A DNA stretch of 64,000 bases from an uncultured Saprospiraceae bacterium (GTDB lineage: Bacteria > Bacteroidota > Bacteroidia > Chitinophagales > Saprospiraceae): NCBI GenBank assembly GCA_938022165.1, contig CALIEI010000044.1:1-64000 (forward strand). The letters are read 5' to 3'. Under the pieces are notes generated by a model. The model was not told the origin of the DNA. It did no database searches and worked only from the letters and a program-made list of their open reading frames with translations. Shown piece by piece: positions 43,189 through 52,224 of the stretch. The first letter of the stretch is position 1. The number at the start of each line of letters is the position of its first letter. Made by a program: the position numbers and the translations under genes.

Positions 43189-43785
43189 TTATTTTATTCC
43201 TAATTCTTTTTTGCGGATAGAAAGCAAGCTCGCTACATCGATAACGTCATCTTCTTGAATAGTATCATCTACTATCAATAAAACTTGCTTTTTCCCTTTT
43301 GCCTTAAAGAATATCTCTTGTCCCATCTTAAGTGTAACGCCACTATTTGACTGTGGGGATAGATTGGGATTCATGACCGTAGGTATAATAAGTGGAATAG
43401 ACTTTTGACTATTATTTCTAAGTGTGAAATTTACTGCATTTTTTGGCTTTTTGAAAACATCCATACTCACTGGAACATCTGCGACATTCACTACCACATC
43501 TTTATTACTCTTGTTTTCTAGCACTAAGTCACTGGTGCCTTCGACCATTACTTTTGCTTTGCCGAACTTATCCAAACCAAATCCTCGTAGCTGCTTTTTG
43601 GTATCTTGAGATACTACAGCTACATGGACAGATTTGAATCCTTTGTTTTTCAAGGTGGCCTCAAAAGCATCATGGTCTGAAAAACGGAGTACTACGCTTT
43701 CTCCTGCCGGAACATTTACATTAGATTGGGCAACTAAAAAGCTTGTACAAAAAAGTGAAAAAATCAGGGTTATACAGGTTTTCAT
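43189..43785 (-). CDS. Secreted protein of unknown function, 198 aa
   Basis: Signal peptide ITLIFSLFCTSFLVAQ, so exported. The mature part is predicted beta-rich with motifs VPAGESVVLRFSDHDAFEA and KNAVNFTLRNNSQKSIPLII; no enzyme signature or T9SS domain. May be an immunoglobulin-like or carbohydrate-associated surface protein. Monocistronic with its own terminator. Confidence 0.68.
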   Translation of the reverse strand: MKTCITLIFSLFCTSFLVAQSNVNVPAGESVVLRFSDHDAFEATLKNKGFKSVHVAVVSQDTKKQLRGFGLDKFGKAKVMVEGTSDLVLENKSNKDVVVNVADVPVSMDVFKKPKNAVNFTLRNNSQKSIPLIIPTVMNPNLSPQSNSGVTLKMGQEIFFKAKGKKQVLLIVDDTIQEDDVIDVASLLSIRKKELGIK

Positions 43786-44156
43786 ATTGGTTGATGATTT
43801 GAAGTTTAATATTTAAGTCCGCTCCGAAAACTCACGAAATGACAAAATGACTTTTTTTGCAATCCGCTAGTCTCCGTAAAAAACTAATATTTGTGAAATA
43901 AATGTTTTCAATAAATGTTTATTTATTTTTAAATTTTAACATAACTATTCTGCTCGCCGAAGGCGAAAGCACATAGAGCACGGAGCGCGTCAGGACAAAC
44001 GGTGGTAGCGGCATCCCTGTAGACGCAATGATATGCGGCTAGCATAACAATGCGTATACAGGGATATTAGCGGACGACGTGGTCACGAGGCCGCCCGATT
44101 TTTTATCGGGAAGGCACGTGATGGCCCCAAAAATCAAGAACTTAGAAATATAAAAA
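43786..44156. repeat. Repeat-rich intergenic region (MITE end and GGCCCC-ended copy B)
   Basis: 43815-43868, on the minus strand, resembles the right end of the 14385-14582 element (GTCATTTTGTC, TTTTCGGAGCGGACTT). 43995-44131 resembles the 38.8-kb block (GGACAAACGGTGGTAGCGG; hairpin CCCGAT-TTTTT-ATCGGG near 44092; end GTGATGGCCCCAAA). Within it ATCCCTGTAGACGCA (44013-44027) and TGCGTATACAGGGAT (44051-44065) are inverted with one mismatch. No ORF. Confidence 0.65.
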
Positions 44157-45485
44157 TCAACCTTCGCTCAAGGTCTCCGAAATTGGCGTACGAGATGCTT
44201 TGATCGCTGGAATAAGGGAAGCTATAAAACTCAATATTAAAAGAACCAATAATATCAGGTACTCTTCTTTGAGCCACAGCCATGGCGTGAATCTGTACTT
44301 GTAAGAAGCCTCCAACTCGCCACCTAGAATACCAACACCCAAGTGACCTAAGAGAATCCCTAACAAGTAACCCAATACGGCAAGGATCAAGCCTTCGATA
44401 ATAATCAATGCAAAGAGCGTCTTGCGAGACCCCCCCATGACTCTTAAGATAGCCAGCTCATATTTGCGACCACGCAGGGATGAAAACAAAGAAATAAATA
44501 GACTGATCGCACTCACAAAAATAATTGCCGCCGCGAGCAAACGTAGCATATCGGTTCCCGAGCCCATCATGTCTCTTACCCTATTGATCTGCCATGAAGG
44601 CTGCGCCGCCATGAGATCGGTCTGTTCATTTATCGCTCGCGGAAAATTGAGCGCCTGCACACCCCTGTTACGAAACTTGACCAGAATAGAAGTAATCGCC
44701 TCCTCTGGGTGATCCAGCAAATTGAATGGCTTTGCTGCTGCATCTTCTATCACTGCATCGGCGTGATCATGATCGTGATCATGGCCCGCATGGTCATGAT
44801 CGTCATGCTCTGCATCATGCCCTTCTCCATGCTCACCTTCCTCATGATCGTGCTCTTCATGATCGTGTACTGCCCAAATGGTTGGCGTATTGCATAGGAT
44901 AAGTTGATCAGTGACAGTCTGATTGGGTTCTAAAATTCCAACTACCCTAAACTTCTGACCATGATCATGAATATTGATCCCATCATCCACCAATCCATGC
45001 GAACTATAAAACTGATCTCCCAAATGTAAATGTGCACGATCGGCTACTAATGAACCAATGACCACCTCATAGTCTTGTCTCCATATTCTACCTTTAGCGA
45101 CTTTAGCATCATACAGATCAAGGAAGGTCGTATCTGTCCCTACGATCCTATACGCCTTATAGCTATCTCCCAAAGACAATGGTATAGCCTCCTTCACTAC
45201 AGGATGCTTGGGATTGAAAAACGCACGGGTATCTTTGACAGGGATATTGCCGGTAGGTGCATCTATGTGATACATATTGCACAGTATCATTTGCATCGGT
45301 GAGCCCTTTGCGCCTACTACCAAATCTATTCCCGCTAGATTTTTTTCAAAGTTTTGACTGACCTGAAAATTGATCAATAATAAAAAAACGACCAAGCCTA
45401 CCCCTAAGCCAAACAGCAACAGATTGAGCAGCATACTCAGCGGTTTGCTTCTCAAATTTTTCCATGCTAGTTTTATTAGATTCAT
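44157..45485 (-). CDS. FtsX-like ABC permease with His-rich loop
   Basis: MacB/LolC-type permease: first helix ~16-40, large extracytoplasmic domain, three C-terminal helices (about 313-335, 360-385, 415-435) ending with SLIPAIKASRTPISETLSEG. Within the extracytoplasmic domain, residues 207-241 contain 13 His among Asp/Glu (HDHEEHDHEEGEHG; DDHDHAGHDHDHDH), a likely metal-binding tail. A zinc- or copper-related function is suggested. Start overlaps the ATPase stop by 4 nt, so they form one transporter. Confidence 0.9.
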   Translation of the reverse strand: MNLIKLAWKNLRSKPLSMLLNLLLFGLGVGLVVFLLLINFQVSQNFEKNLAGIDLVVGAKGSPMQMILCNMYHIDAPTGNIPVKDTRAFFNPKHPVVKEAIPLSLGDSYKAYRIVGTDTTFLDLYDAKVAKGRIWRQDYEVVIGSLVADRAHLHLGDQFYSSHGLVDDGINIHDHGQKFRVVGILEPNQTVTDQLILCNTPTIWAVHDHEEHDHEEGEHGEGHDAEHDDHDHAGHDHDHDHADAVIEDAAAKPFNLLDHPEEAITSILVKFRNRGVQALNFPRAINEQTDLMAAQPSWQINRVRDMMGSGTDMLRLLAAAIIFVSAISLFISLFSSLRGRKYELAILRVMGGSRKTLFALIIIEGLILAVLGYLLGILLGHLGVGILGGELEASYKYRFTPWLWLKEEYLILLVLLILSFIASLIPAIKASRTPISETLSEG

Positions 45486-46117
45486 GCTTCTTCTAAAATA
45501 ATTTTTTTATCAAATTCTTCTTTCAGTCTATTATCGTGTGTCACGATGACAAGTGTTGCATTATTTTCGCTTGCGGTTTGCTTGAGCAACTTGGTTACTT
45601 CAAAACAGTTTTTATCATCTAAGGCAGAAGTCGGCTCATCAGCAAAAATGACCGCTGGCTTGTTTATGATAGCGCGAGCGATAGACACTCTTTGTTTTTC
45701 TCCTTGACTTAATTGATGTGGATAAGCATTCAGCTTTGATCCTAAATTCAGCTTTGTAAGCACCTCTTCTATTCTTTGTATATTGATGGGGTGCTTTGAT
45801 AATTTTTGAGCGATCTCCAGATTTTCCGCAACAGTTAGTGCCGAAAGAAAATGAGGCACTTGAAAAACGATGCCAATATTTTTTCCTCTAAATGCATCAA
45901 GACTCGCCTCACTCAGTTTACTTATATCTTGATCTTGGATTTCTATACTTCCTGCTTGTGGAGAAAGCATTCCACTAAGCAGATGCAGCAAGGTTGTTTT
46001 ACCTGTACCAGATGTGCCCAAGATAAGAGAATGCGCCCCTTGAGCAATCTCAATATTTGGAAAGCGCATCACTGCACCTCCTTTATATTGATATGTAAGA
46101 TTGTTAGTAGTTATCAT
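45482..46117 (-). CDS. ABC transporter ATP-binding protein (LolD/MacB type)
   Basis: Energises the adjacent permease. Walker A ILGTSGTGKTTLLHLLS (about 33-49), Q-loop in VFQVPHFLSA, signature LSQGEKQRVSIARAI and Walker B VIFADEPTSALD, H-loop VIVTHD. Length 211 is typical for LolD. Translationally coupled (ATGA) to the permease; 10 nt after the ROK kinase gene. Confidence 0.94.
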   Translation of the reverse strand: MITTNNLTYQYKGGAVMRFPNIEIAQGAHSLILGTSGTGKTTLLHLLSGMLSPQAGSIEIQDQDISKLSEASLDAFRGKNIGIVFQVPHFLSALTVAENLEIAQKLSKHPINIQRIEEVLTKLNLGSKLNAYPHQLSQGEKQRVSIARAIINKPAVIFADEPTSALDDKNCFEVTKLLKQTASENNATLVIVTHDNRLKEEFDKKIILEEA

Positions 46118-46126
46118 AAATACGCC

Positions 46127-47035
46127 TTAGAGTATTGCTGCTCCAAATACACCAGCACTATCTCCAAGCTTGGGTTTTAAAAATTTTGTTCTTAGTACTG
46201 GATTGAACAAATGCTTTTGCACTTCTACTACACCTTGTGTATATAACAAGTCTATATTACCTAGCCCTCCTCCCAATACTATAGCATCAGGATCCAAAAT
46301 GTTGATTATTGCAGCAATTCCTTTCCCGAATTGGCTCACTAGCCGTTGCATCGTTTTTACCGCTGCATCGTCTCCTTCTTTAGCTAAGGCTACTATTTTT
46401 TGCATCCGCTCTTGCTTACCTGTGAGCGACTTGTAATACCGCTGCGAGCCTGGCCCGCTGATCACTGTCTCTACACAACCCAGCCTTCCACAGTAACACT
46501 CCCCTCCTGAAGCATCTAAGAAATTGTGCCCCCACTCACCGGCGATTCCATGTCTACCATACAAGGCCTTTCCATCTACTACTACTCCGCCACCGACTCC
46601 GGTGCCCATGATCACACCAAATACGACTTTAGCATCTGGCACTTCATCTTTCACTATACCGAATCTAGTCTCTGCTACAGCAAAACAATTGGCATCATTA
46701 GCCATTCGCATTTCTAAACCTAGCATCGATTCTAAATCTTTTTTTAGATATTTTCCATTGAGCGATGTAGAATTACAATTTTTCATAGTTTGAGTCTCAG
46801 GGTCTAATACCCCTGGCGTACCCATCCCAATAAAGGCTGGCTTTAGTCCCGTTTTGCTACTCATTTGATCAATCAAAGATTTGATCTGACCAAGTACATG
46901 CTCATATCCCCTATCCCCTTCTGTAGGAACTCGCATACGCTCAATGACGTCCAAATCATTGGCACCTTCCAAGATGACACCTTCGATCTTTGTTCCTCCT
47001 AAGTCTATTCCCCATATGGGATTATTCTTTTCCAT
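46127..47035 (-). CDS. ROK-family sugar kinase (glucokinase-like)
   Basis: Phosphorylates a hexose, probably glucose or N-acetyl sugar. GIDLGGTKIEGVIL at the N-terminus is the phosphate-1 motif; GTGVGGGVVVDG the phosphate-2 region; GEWGHNFLD with the ROK His; zinc site CYCGRLGCVE; adenosine motif IVLGGGLGN. Length 302 is standard. Heads a transcript that includes the ABC genes. Confidence 0.91.
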   Translation of the reverse strand: MEKNNPIWGIDLGGTKIEGVILEGANDLDVIERMRVPTEGDRGYEHVLGQIKSLIDQMSSKTGLKPAFIGMGTPGVLDPETQTMKNCNSTSLNGKYLKKDLESMLGLEMRMANDANCFAVAETRFGIVKDEVPDAKVVFGVIMGTGVGGGVVVDGKALYGRHGIAGEWGHNFLDASGGECYCGRLGCVETVISGPGSQRYYKSLTGKQERMQKIVALAKEGDDAAVKTMQRLVSQFGKGIAAIINILDPDAIVLGGGLGNIDLLYTQGVVEVQKHLFNPVLRTKFLKPKLGDSAGVFGAAIL

Positions 47036-47122
47036 CTTTATTGTTGAGAAAATCTTTTAAATTGGTGTGCAAAATACACAAATAGCCCTATTGATTTAAA
47101 AAATAGGCTTTAAAATACAGAT

Positions 47123-48055
47123 ATGGAAAGCATTAGAGACCTGATGGATCAACAAAAGTCCAACGAATTGGCCGAAAAACGACTGGAATTCATATTGGAC
47201 GAATTGGCAAAGAAGCAAAGAGAATTGGCTATGCTAGAATCCAAGATGTATAAAGAGCATGAGGATGTAGAAGCCTTAGAAAAGATGAGCGTCAAGAGTG
47301 TGTTCCGCAAAATCTTGGGAGACAAGGAAGCCCAACTTGAAAAAGAGCGACAAGAATACCTCCATGCTTTTATGAAGTTTGAGGAATACAAAAAGACGCT
47401 CGACATCCTTGAGTATGAGAAAGGAGTACTACAAGAGAAGGTCGCAAATGCTGTTAATATAAGTGAGCAAATCAAAAAAAAATTAGCCATTAGAAAAAAA
47501 GAAGTCATGCTCAATGGCAGCGCCTTGGGTAAAAAAATAACGGCTTTAGAGTCCGAAATAAATCGATTCTATTATGTACGCAAGGAGTGTTTAGAGGCCG
47601 TTGAAGTCGGTAAGAGCGCCATAGCAATCATGAATGAAATGATTAGGTCCCTAAATAATGCTCGAGGTTGGGGGAGCTTTGGTCGGGGTAGTCGAGGTAG
47701 CATGAGTCAAATGATAAGGATGACATCAGTAGACAAAGCCAAGAAACTATCGCATCAAGCCCAGCAACTCTTACGCGTATTCAGTAAGGAGCTTGCTGAC
47801 ATCAATGGGCAGCAAAATTTCAATTTTAGATTTGACTTTGGTGGCTTCGATTCATTTCTAAACATATTTTTTGACAACTTGATTTCCGATTGGGTTATCA
47901 ATCAGAAGATCGTCACTGCGCAGAACAGCGTAGCCTCCACTCAAGCCAAGGTCAAGCGCATCGTCTCTTCACTTGAAGTGGATATAAAAAATGCGGAGGC
48001 CGAGGTCGTTCTTCGCGAGGAAAAAGTGAAGGAGCTCATCAAGGATTCTGTCTAG
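47123..48055 (+). CDS. Coiled-coil protein of unknown function, 310 aa
   Basis: No recognised domain. Residues ~5-150 and ~255-305 are strongly coiled-coil (Glu/Lys heptads), flanking a Gly/Ser-rich segment GWGSFGRGSRGSMSQMIRM (~185-203) and a Phe-rich part FNFRFDFGGFDSFLNIFFDN. No signal peptide. Could be a structural or scaffold protein. Monocistronic. Confidence 0.68.
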   Translation: MESIRDLMDQQKSNELAEKRLEFILDELAKKQRELAMLESKMYKEHEDVEALEKMSVKSVFRKILGDKEAQLEKERQEYLHAFMKFEEYKKTLDILEYEKGVLQEKVANAVNISEQIKKKLAIRKKEVMLNGSALGKKITALESEINRFYYVRKECLEAVEVGKSAIAIMNEMIRSLNNARGWGSFGRGSRGSMSQMIRMTSVDKAKKLSHQAQQLLRVFSKELADINGQQNFNFRFDFGGFDSFLNIFFDNLISDWVINQKIVTAQNSVASTQAKVKRIVSSLEVDIKNAEAEVVLREEKVKELIKDSV

Positions 48056-48432
48056 ATATTTTTTTGGGAGTGCCTCCATTTTTGCCAGCACTACCTGCTC
48101 TGCTAAAAAAATGGAGTCGTGCTATTCGTCACTTCGCATTCGCTGCGGACTCCCGGCTCTCCCACCAGGCTATAATACGGGAGTCTGCTGCACCCAAGAA
48201 AAATTGGGTTTGCATGACTACTATCACTCACTCGGCAGCGCGCCCAGCCAGTTTAAACCTAGCCTTAACAATTCGCCTCTGTTTAGAGACATACAAATAT
48301 GAAAAAATGTTATATATTTGTGAATTACAAGTTGAGTTAGCAATATTTCCCTCCTCCTACAGTTGATGAATGCAACAGGCATAGACTATAGACTGTCTTT
48401 TGCATACAATTTTTAACATAAGAAATTTAATC
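48056..48432. other. Intergenic region with repeat-like block
   Basis: 48060-48260 is GC-rich relative to flanks and contains inverted words (CTCCATTTTT/AAAAAAATGGAG at ~48073 and ~48106; CCCAAGAAAAATTGGG at ~48193). It appears to be a dispersed non-coding repeat. The last 130 nt are AT-rich leader of the thioredoxin gene. Confidence 0.45.
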
Positions 48433-48894
48433 ATGAAAATTTTCAAATTCACCATTTGGACTGTATTGGCTCTCACCTTCGTATGCTTCAGTTCTTGCAA
48501 ATCGAAGAAGGGCACTACCGTAACAGCGCAAAAATCGGGAGTACAATTCACCAAAAGTGATAGCCTCACAGATGTATTGGAGAAAGCTGCTGCTGAAGAC
48601 AAGTTAGTTTTTGTAGACTTCTACACTACTTGGTGCTTACCATGCCGCCTTATGGATGAGGATGTGTTTCCAGATCGCCGCCTTGGAGACTTCATGAATG
48701 AGAATTTTATCAACTATAAAGTAAACGCTGAAAAAGGAAACGGAGTCAATTTATCTACTCTATATAATATAAGCGCCTTCCCTACTTTATTATTTCTAGA
48801 TCAAAACGGTAAAGTCTTAGAACGAAAACTAGGTGCGACTTACCAAAGAGAAATGTTTGCACTTGGAGAAGCAGCATTGGCAGGAGTACAGTAG
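48433..48894 (+). CDS. Thioredoxin-fold lipoprotein
   Basis: Exported thiol-disulfide protein. The ATG at 48433 gives the signal peptide FTIWTVLALTFVCFSSC with lipobox Cys; a start at 48400 would place extra residues before it. Redox motif FVDFYTTWCLPCRLMDEDVF with WCxxC, cis-Pro in SAFPTLLFLD. About 153 residues, matching the thioredoxin_7/DsbD-gamma type. Probably reduces or isomerises disulfides in the periplasm. Confidence 0.9.
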   Translation: MKIFKFTIWTVLALTFVCFSSCKSKKGTTVTAQKSGVQFTKSDSLTDVLEKAAAEDKLVFVDFYTTWCLPCRLMDEDVFPDRRLGDFMNENFINYKVNAEKGNGVNLSTLYNISAFPTLLFLDQNGKVLERKLGATYQREMFALGEAALAGVQ

Positions 48895-48944
48895 AATTGC
48901 TTGTAAAAAAATCAGCTATCTGATTAATATCTAAATTCGCCATT

Positions 48945-49382
48945 TTGAACGCTTACGAAAAGCACATCGATGTACGTTGGGCCGACTGCGACGCTAATCG
49001 GCATGTGCGCCATTCAGCATATTACGACTATGGAGCACATAGTAGAATTAGGTTTTTCTCCGATCTAGGTTTTGATTCTAATGCCTTGTCAGTATTAAAT
49101 CTGGGCCCAATACTTTTTAAAGAAGAGTGTTCCTTTATCAAAGAGCTTCGAGCAGAAGACAGCATCACAATTAACTTACTTAAAGGGGAGATCAACAATG
49201 ACGCTTCTAGATGGGTCCTCCACCATGAGATATACAATCAAGACAATTTAAAATGTGCACATATCAGTATCAAAGGCGCATGGATAGACACCAGCAAAAG
49301 ACGATTGGCTATACCACCTAGCGAACTGGCATTAGCATTGCATGATTTACCTAAAGGGAATTATTTTGTGTATGGGGAGTGA
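48945..49382 (+). CDS. Hotdog-fold acyl-CoA thioesterase (4HBT family)
   Basis: WADCDANRHVRHSAYYDYG is the N-terminal 4HBT active-site motif (catalytic Asp in the DxxxHV context). Length 145 is standard. The start is TTG at 48945; no ATG fits without losing the first beta strand. Acts on an acyl-CoA or acyl-ACP of unknown chain. Stands alone between the thioredoxin and helicase genes. Confidence 0.86.
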   Translation: MNAYEKHIDVRWADCDANRHVRHSAYYDYGAHSRIRFFSDLGFDSNALSVLNLGPILFKEECSFIKELRAEDSITINLLKGEINNDASRWVLHHEIYNQDNLKCAHISIKGAWIDTSKRRLAIPPSELALALHDLPKGNYFVYGE

Positions 49383-49469
49383 ATCTAACATTTAACTCTG
49401 TATAGGATTTAATTTATTTATCTGCGCAAAAACAGTCAAGCATTTCGTTGATTTGAACTACCTTGCATT

Positions 49470-52199
49470 ATGCAGGAATTAGCAAACCTTATTGGATACT
49501 ATCGTGATTGCTATGCTAGTGATCTTAAGTCTGTCAACCTCATAAATTTCTTTAACAAAGACGTTAATCATCAATTCACTTTCGATTCTTTTGATCACTT
49601 AACTGGCAGTATAATTAATCACCCAATTAACTCTGAATGGGGTAAAACCGTAGATGAGGAACTCGCTATACACTCTAAAGAAAAAGAACTATTTACAGGT
49701 TCATTTTTCATTAAGGGGAAATTAAAACAGATTGGAAAAACGATTACTGCTTTTGCTCCATTATATTTACATGAAACGATTTTAATTTTTGAAAATGGAG
49801 TCTACTATGTTTCTATTGATAAAGAAAGTCCAATTTTCAACCCTGCATTCATTGAACTTATAAAAACAGAGATTGAATTAGATTCTGAAACTGAAAAAAA
49901 ACTGATCGATGCTCTCCCCATCGGAAAATTTGATTTTGAAGCCTTAATTAAAATAAAAGAATCCCTAAACACATTTATTCCTTCACTTGACACTTCTTCA
50001 ATTGATGCATTAATTAGTAATGAGCATGTAGAGAAAAATTTACAAAAATTAGCTGGAAGTAGATCAAGTGAACATCATTTTAAATTAATTACCGGATCTG
50101 CTATAGGGTTAACTAAAAAGTCCAAAGGTGCAAGAGGAATTATTCAAGAACTAGATATTATACATCAGGACCGCAAATTTCCAAAACTACTCAGACACGT
50201 ATTTGGAACTGAGTCTAGTAGACAAGTAGATATAAAAGCAAATGAAATATACACTCCTACTTCCTTGAGTCAAAATCAAACAGCTGCGATACACTCTCTG
50301 CAATCAAACGATACAACGCTAATAGTAGGACCTCCAGGCACAGGAAAAACGTTCACAATTTCAAATATAGCCGCACACTTAATAGGAGAAGGAAAATCGG
50401 CACTAATTGCTTGTAAAACTGCACAGGCATCTAGGGTTATTATCAATAAAATACAACAAGATTTAGGCATCAAAGGAAAGGCAATTAATGCTACCTCATT
50501 ACGATACAAACGCAGTTTAATCAGCAAACTGGATAATGCAATTTACGGACTAAACATTGACGGCAAATTAGCATATAAGAAATCTGTTGCCAGAAAAGAG
50601 CTTAATTCAATTAAAAACAAGATCGATAAGCTAGTGAGTCAAATGATGGATTCAGAAAAAGATGAAATCAAATGGGGTGAGCTTTATTTTTCAGATAAAA
50701 ATAAATTCATCAAACTCTTTCAAAGTAAATGGATTGAATTTAAAAAAGGAAATAAACTAAATCTTAATAGCCTTGCAAAAGAAATACACAGACTAGAAAG
50801 GCTAAAAAGAAAGAAGTCAAAACAATTCATTCTAAACTCTTCAGACAGTTCTTTAAGCAACTCTCTCCTAAAGAGTAGAAAAGATTTTATAACGCTCATA
50901 GAGGCATTGAATGAAAAAATTGGAAATATAATTCATTACAAATTTGAAACAATCAACTTTCAACTTATTCTCGAAGCGCTACCCATATGGATTTGCACTA
51001 CAGAAAACTTGCATAACATTTTACCCCTCAAAGCGGAACTCTTTGATGTCGCAATAATTGATGAAGCAACTCAGTGCGATATAGCCAGTGCCATACCACT
51101 ACTATACAGAGCGAAAAAAACAATTGTCGTTGGAGACCCCAAACAACTTAGACACGTCTCTTTTTTGTCTAAGGCACAAGAATCTACACTCCAAAAAAAG
51201 AATAACTTAATTCAAAATCCACCACTATACAGAACCAATAGTATACTTGATGTAGTAAACCAAAATATAGCAAGTCAAAATCAAGTAGTCTTTTTGAATG
51301 AACACTTTCGAAGTGCCCCTTCCATTATTGATTTTTCTAACCAATATTTTTATGCCCAGTCATTAACCATCATGACTGACCTACCCTCTAGTAATGAACC
51401 AACAAATCATATATCAATAACACAAACAGAAGGTGAGAGAAACTCGAAGGGGATAAATGAAAAAGAAGCAGAATTCTTGTTCACATATATTTCTAAAATC
51501 ATTACGTCCGAAAATAAATTAAATAAAAATTTCAAAAGTAGTTTCGGTATTCTTTCCCCTTTTAGAGCTCAAGTAGATCATATTAAAAAAACTATCCGCA
51601 ATCAATTTAGCTCAGCACAAATAAAAGATCATCGAATTCTTATTGGCACACCATTTCATTTCCAAGGAGAAGAAAGAGACATTATGTGCATTTCATTTGC
51701 ATTGGATGACAAAGCTCACCATTCTAGTTTCCAATACCTAAACAAGGAAGATGTATTTAATGTAAGTATTACAAGAGCAAGAAAATCTCAAGTGGTTTTC
51801 ACTTCTTTAAACTTTGAACAACTCGATCAAAAGTATTTGATCAGTAAGTATTTAAATAGCATTTCGAATCAATTACAAATAAATAAACCAGAATTCACTC
51901 AGGATGACAACTTTATAAAAGAAGTGTCATTTTGGGTAAATGAAATATATCCTGAGGCAAAAGCAATGTCAAACTTCATGTTGGGTGGAATCGAAATAGA
52001 TCTTGTAATCAGTATAGAAAGTAAAACATATTGCATCGATCTTATTGGCTACCCAGGCGATTTTGCGCCTATGTTTTCTCCTGAAAAAATAAAAATGCTA
52101 CGCAGAATGAACTTAGACATTTTCTTTATCGCCTATAGCGATTGGAATTTAGATAAGAGTAAATGCGTTAGCGAACTGCGAAAATTTCTAGAACAATAA
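49470..52199 (+). CDS. SF1 (UPF1/DNA2-like) helicase with C-terminal nuclease-like domain
   Basis: Residues ~262-790: helicase motor with Walker A GPPGTGKTFT (287-296), motif II DEATQ (531-535), motif III GDPKQLRHVS (555-564), motif IV region FRSAP, motif V FQGEERD (731-737) and VI NVSITRARKS. Residues 1-260 are an unassigned N-terminal domain; 360-520 is a long charged insertion. The last ~100 residues (GGIEIDLVIS, YCIDLIGYPGD, MLRRMNLDIFFIAYSDW) have the layout of Vsr/MTES_1575 restriction-endonuclease-like domains common in anti-phage helicases, though the second acidic motif is altered. The gene is AT-rich and isolated, consistent with a horizontally acquired defence gene; alternatively a DNA/RNA repair helicase. 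Confidence 0.85.
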   Translation: MQELANLIGYYRDCYASDLKSVNLINFFNKDVNHQFTFDSFDHLTGSIINHPINSEWGKTVDEELAIHSKEKELFTGSFFIKGKLKQIGKTITAFAPLYLHETILIFENGVYYVSIDKESPIFNPAFIELIKTEIELDSETEKKLIDALPIGKFDFEALIKIKESLNTFIPSLDTSSIDALISNEHVEKNLQKLAGSRSSEHHFKLITGSAIGLTKKSKGARGIIQELDIIHQDRKFPKLLRHVFGTESSRQVDIKANEIYTPTSLSQNQTAAIHSLQSNDTTLIVGPPGTGKTFTISNIAAHLIGEGKSALIACKTAQASRVIINKIQQDLGIKGKAINATSLRYKRSLISKLDNAIYGLNIDGKLAYKKSVARKELNSIKNKIDKLVSQMMDSEKDEIKWGELYFSDKNKFIKLFQSKWIEFKKGNKLNLNSLAKEIHRLERLKRKKSKQFILNSSDSSLSNSLLKSRKDFITLIEALNEKIGNIIHYKFETINFQLILEALPIWICTTENLHNILPLKAELFDVAIIDEATQCDIASAIPLLYRAKKTIVVGDPKQLRHVSFLSKAQESTLQKKNNLIQNPPLYRTNSILDVVNQNIASQNQVVFLNEHFRSAPSIIDFSNQYFYAQSLTIMTDLPSSNEPTNHISITQTEGERNSKGINEKEAEFLFTYISKIITSENKLNKNFKSSFGILSPFRAQVDHIKKTIRNQFSSAQIKDHRILIGTPFHFQGEERDIMCISFALDDKAHHSSFQYLNKEDVFNVSITRARKSQVVFTSLNFEQLDQKYLISKYLNSISNQLQINKPEFTQDDNFIKEVSFWVNEIYPEAKAMSNFMLGGIEIDLVISIESKTYCIDLIGYPGDFAPMFSPEKIKMLRRMNLDIFFIAYSDWNLDKSKCVSELRKFLEQ

Positions 52200-52224
52200 C
52201 TCCATTTTAAGTGCTTACAAACAT

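Noticed and set aside
48060-48366. Two overlapping plus-strand frames (100 and 63 codons)
   Set aside because: They lie within a GC-rich repeat-like block with small inverted repeats and compete with one another; no sign of a real product.
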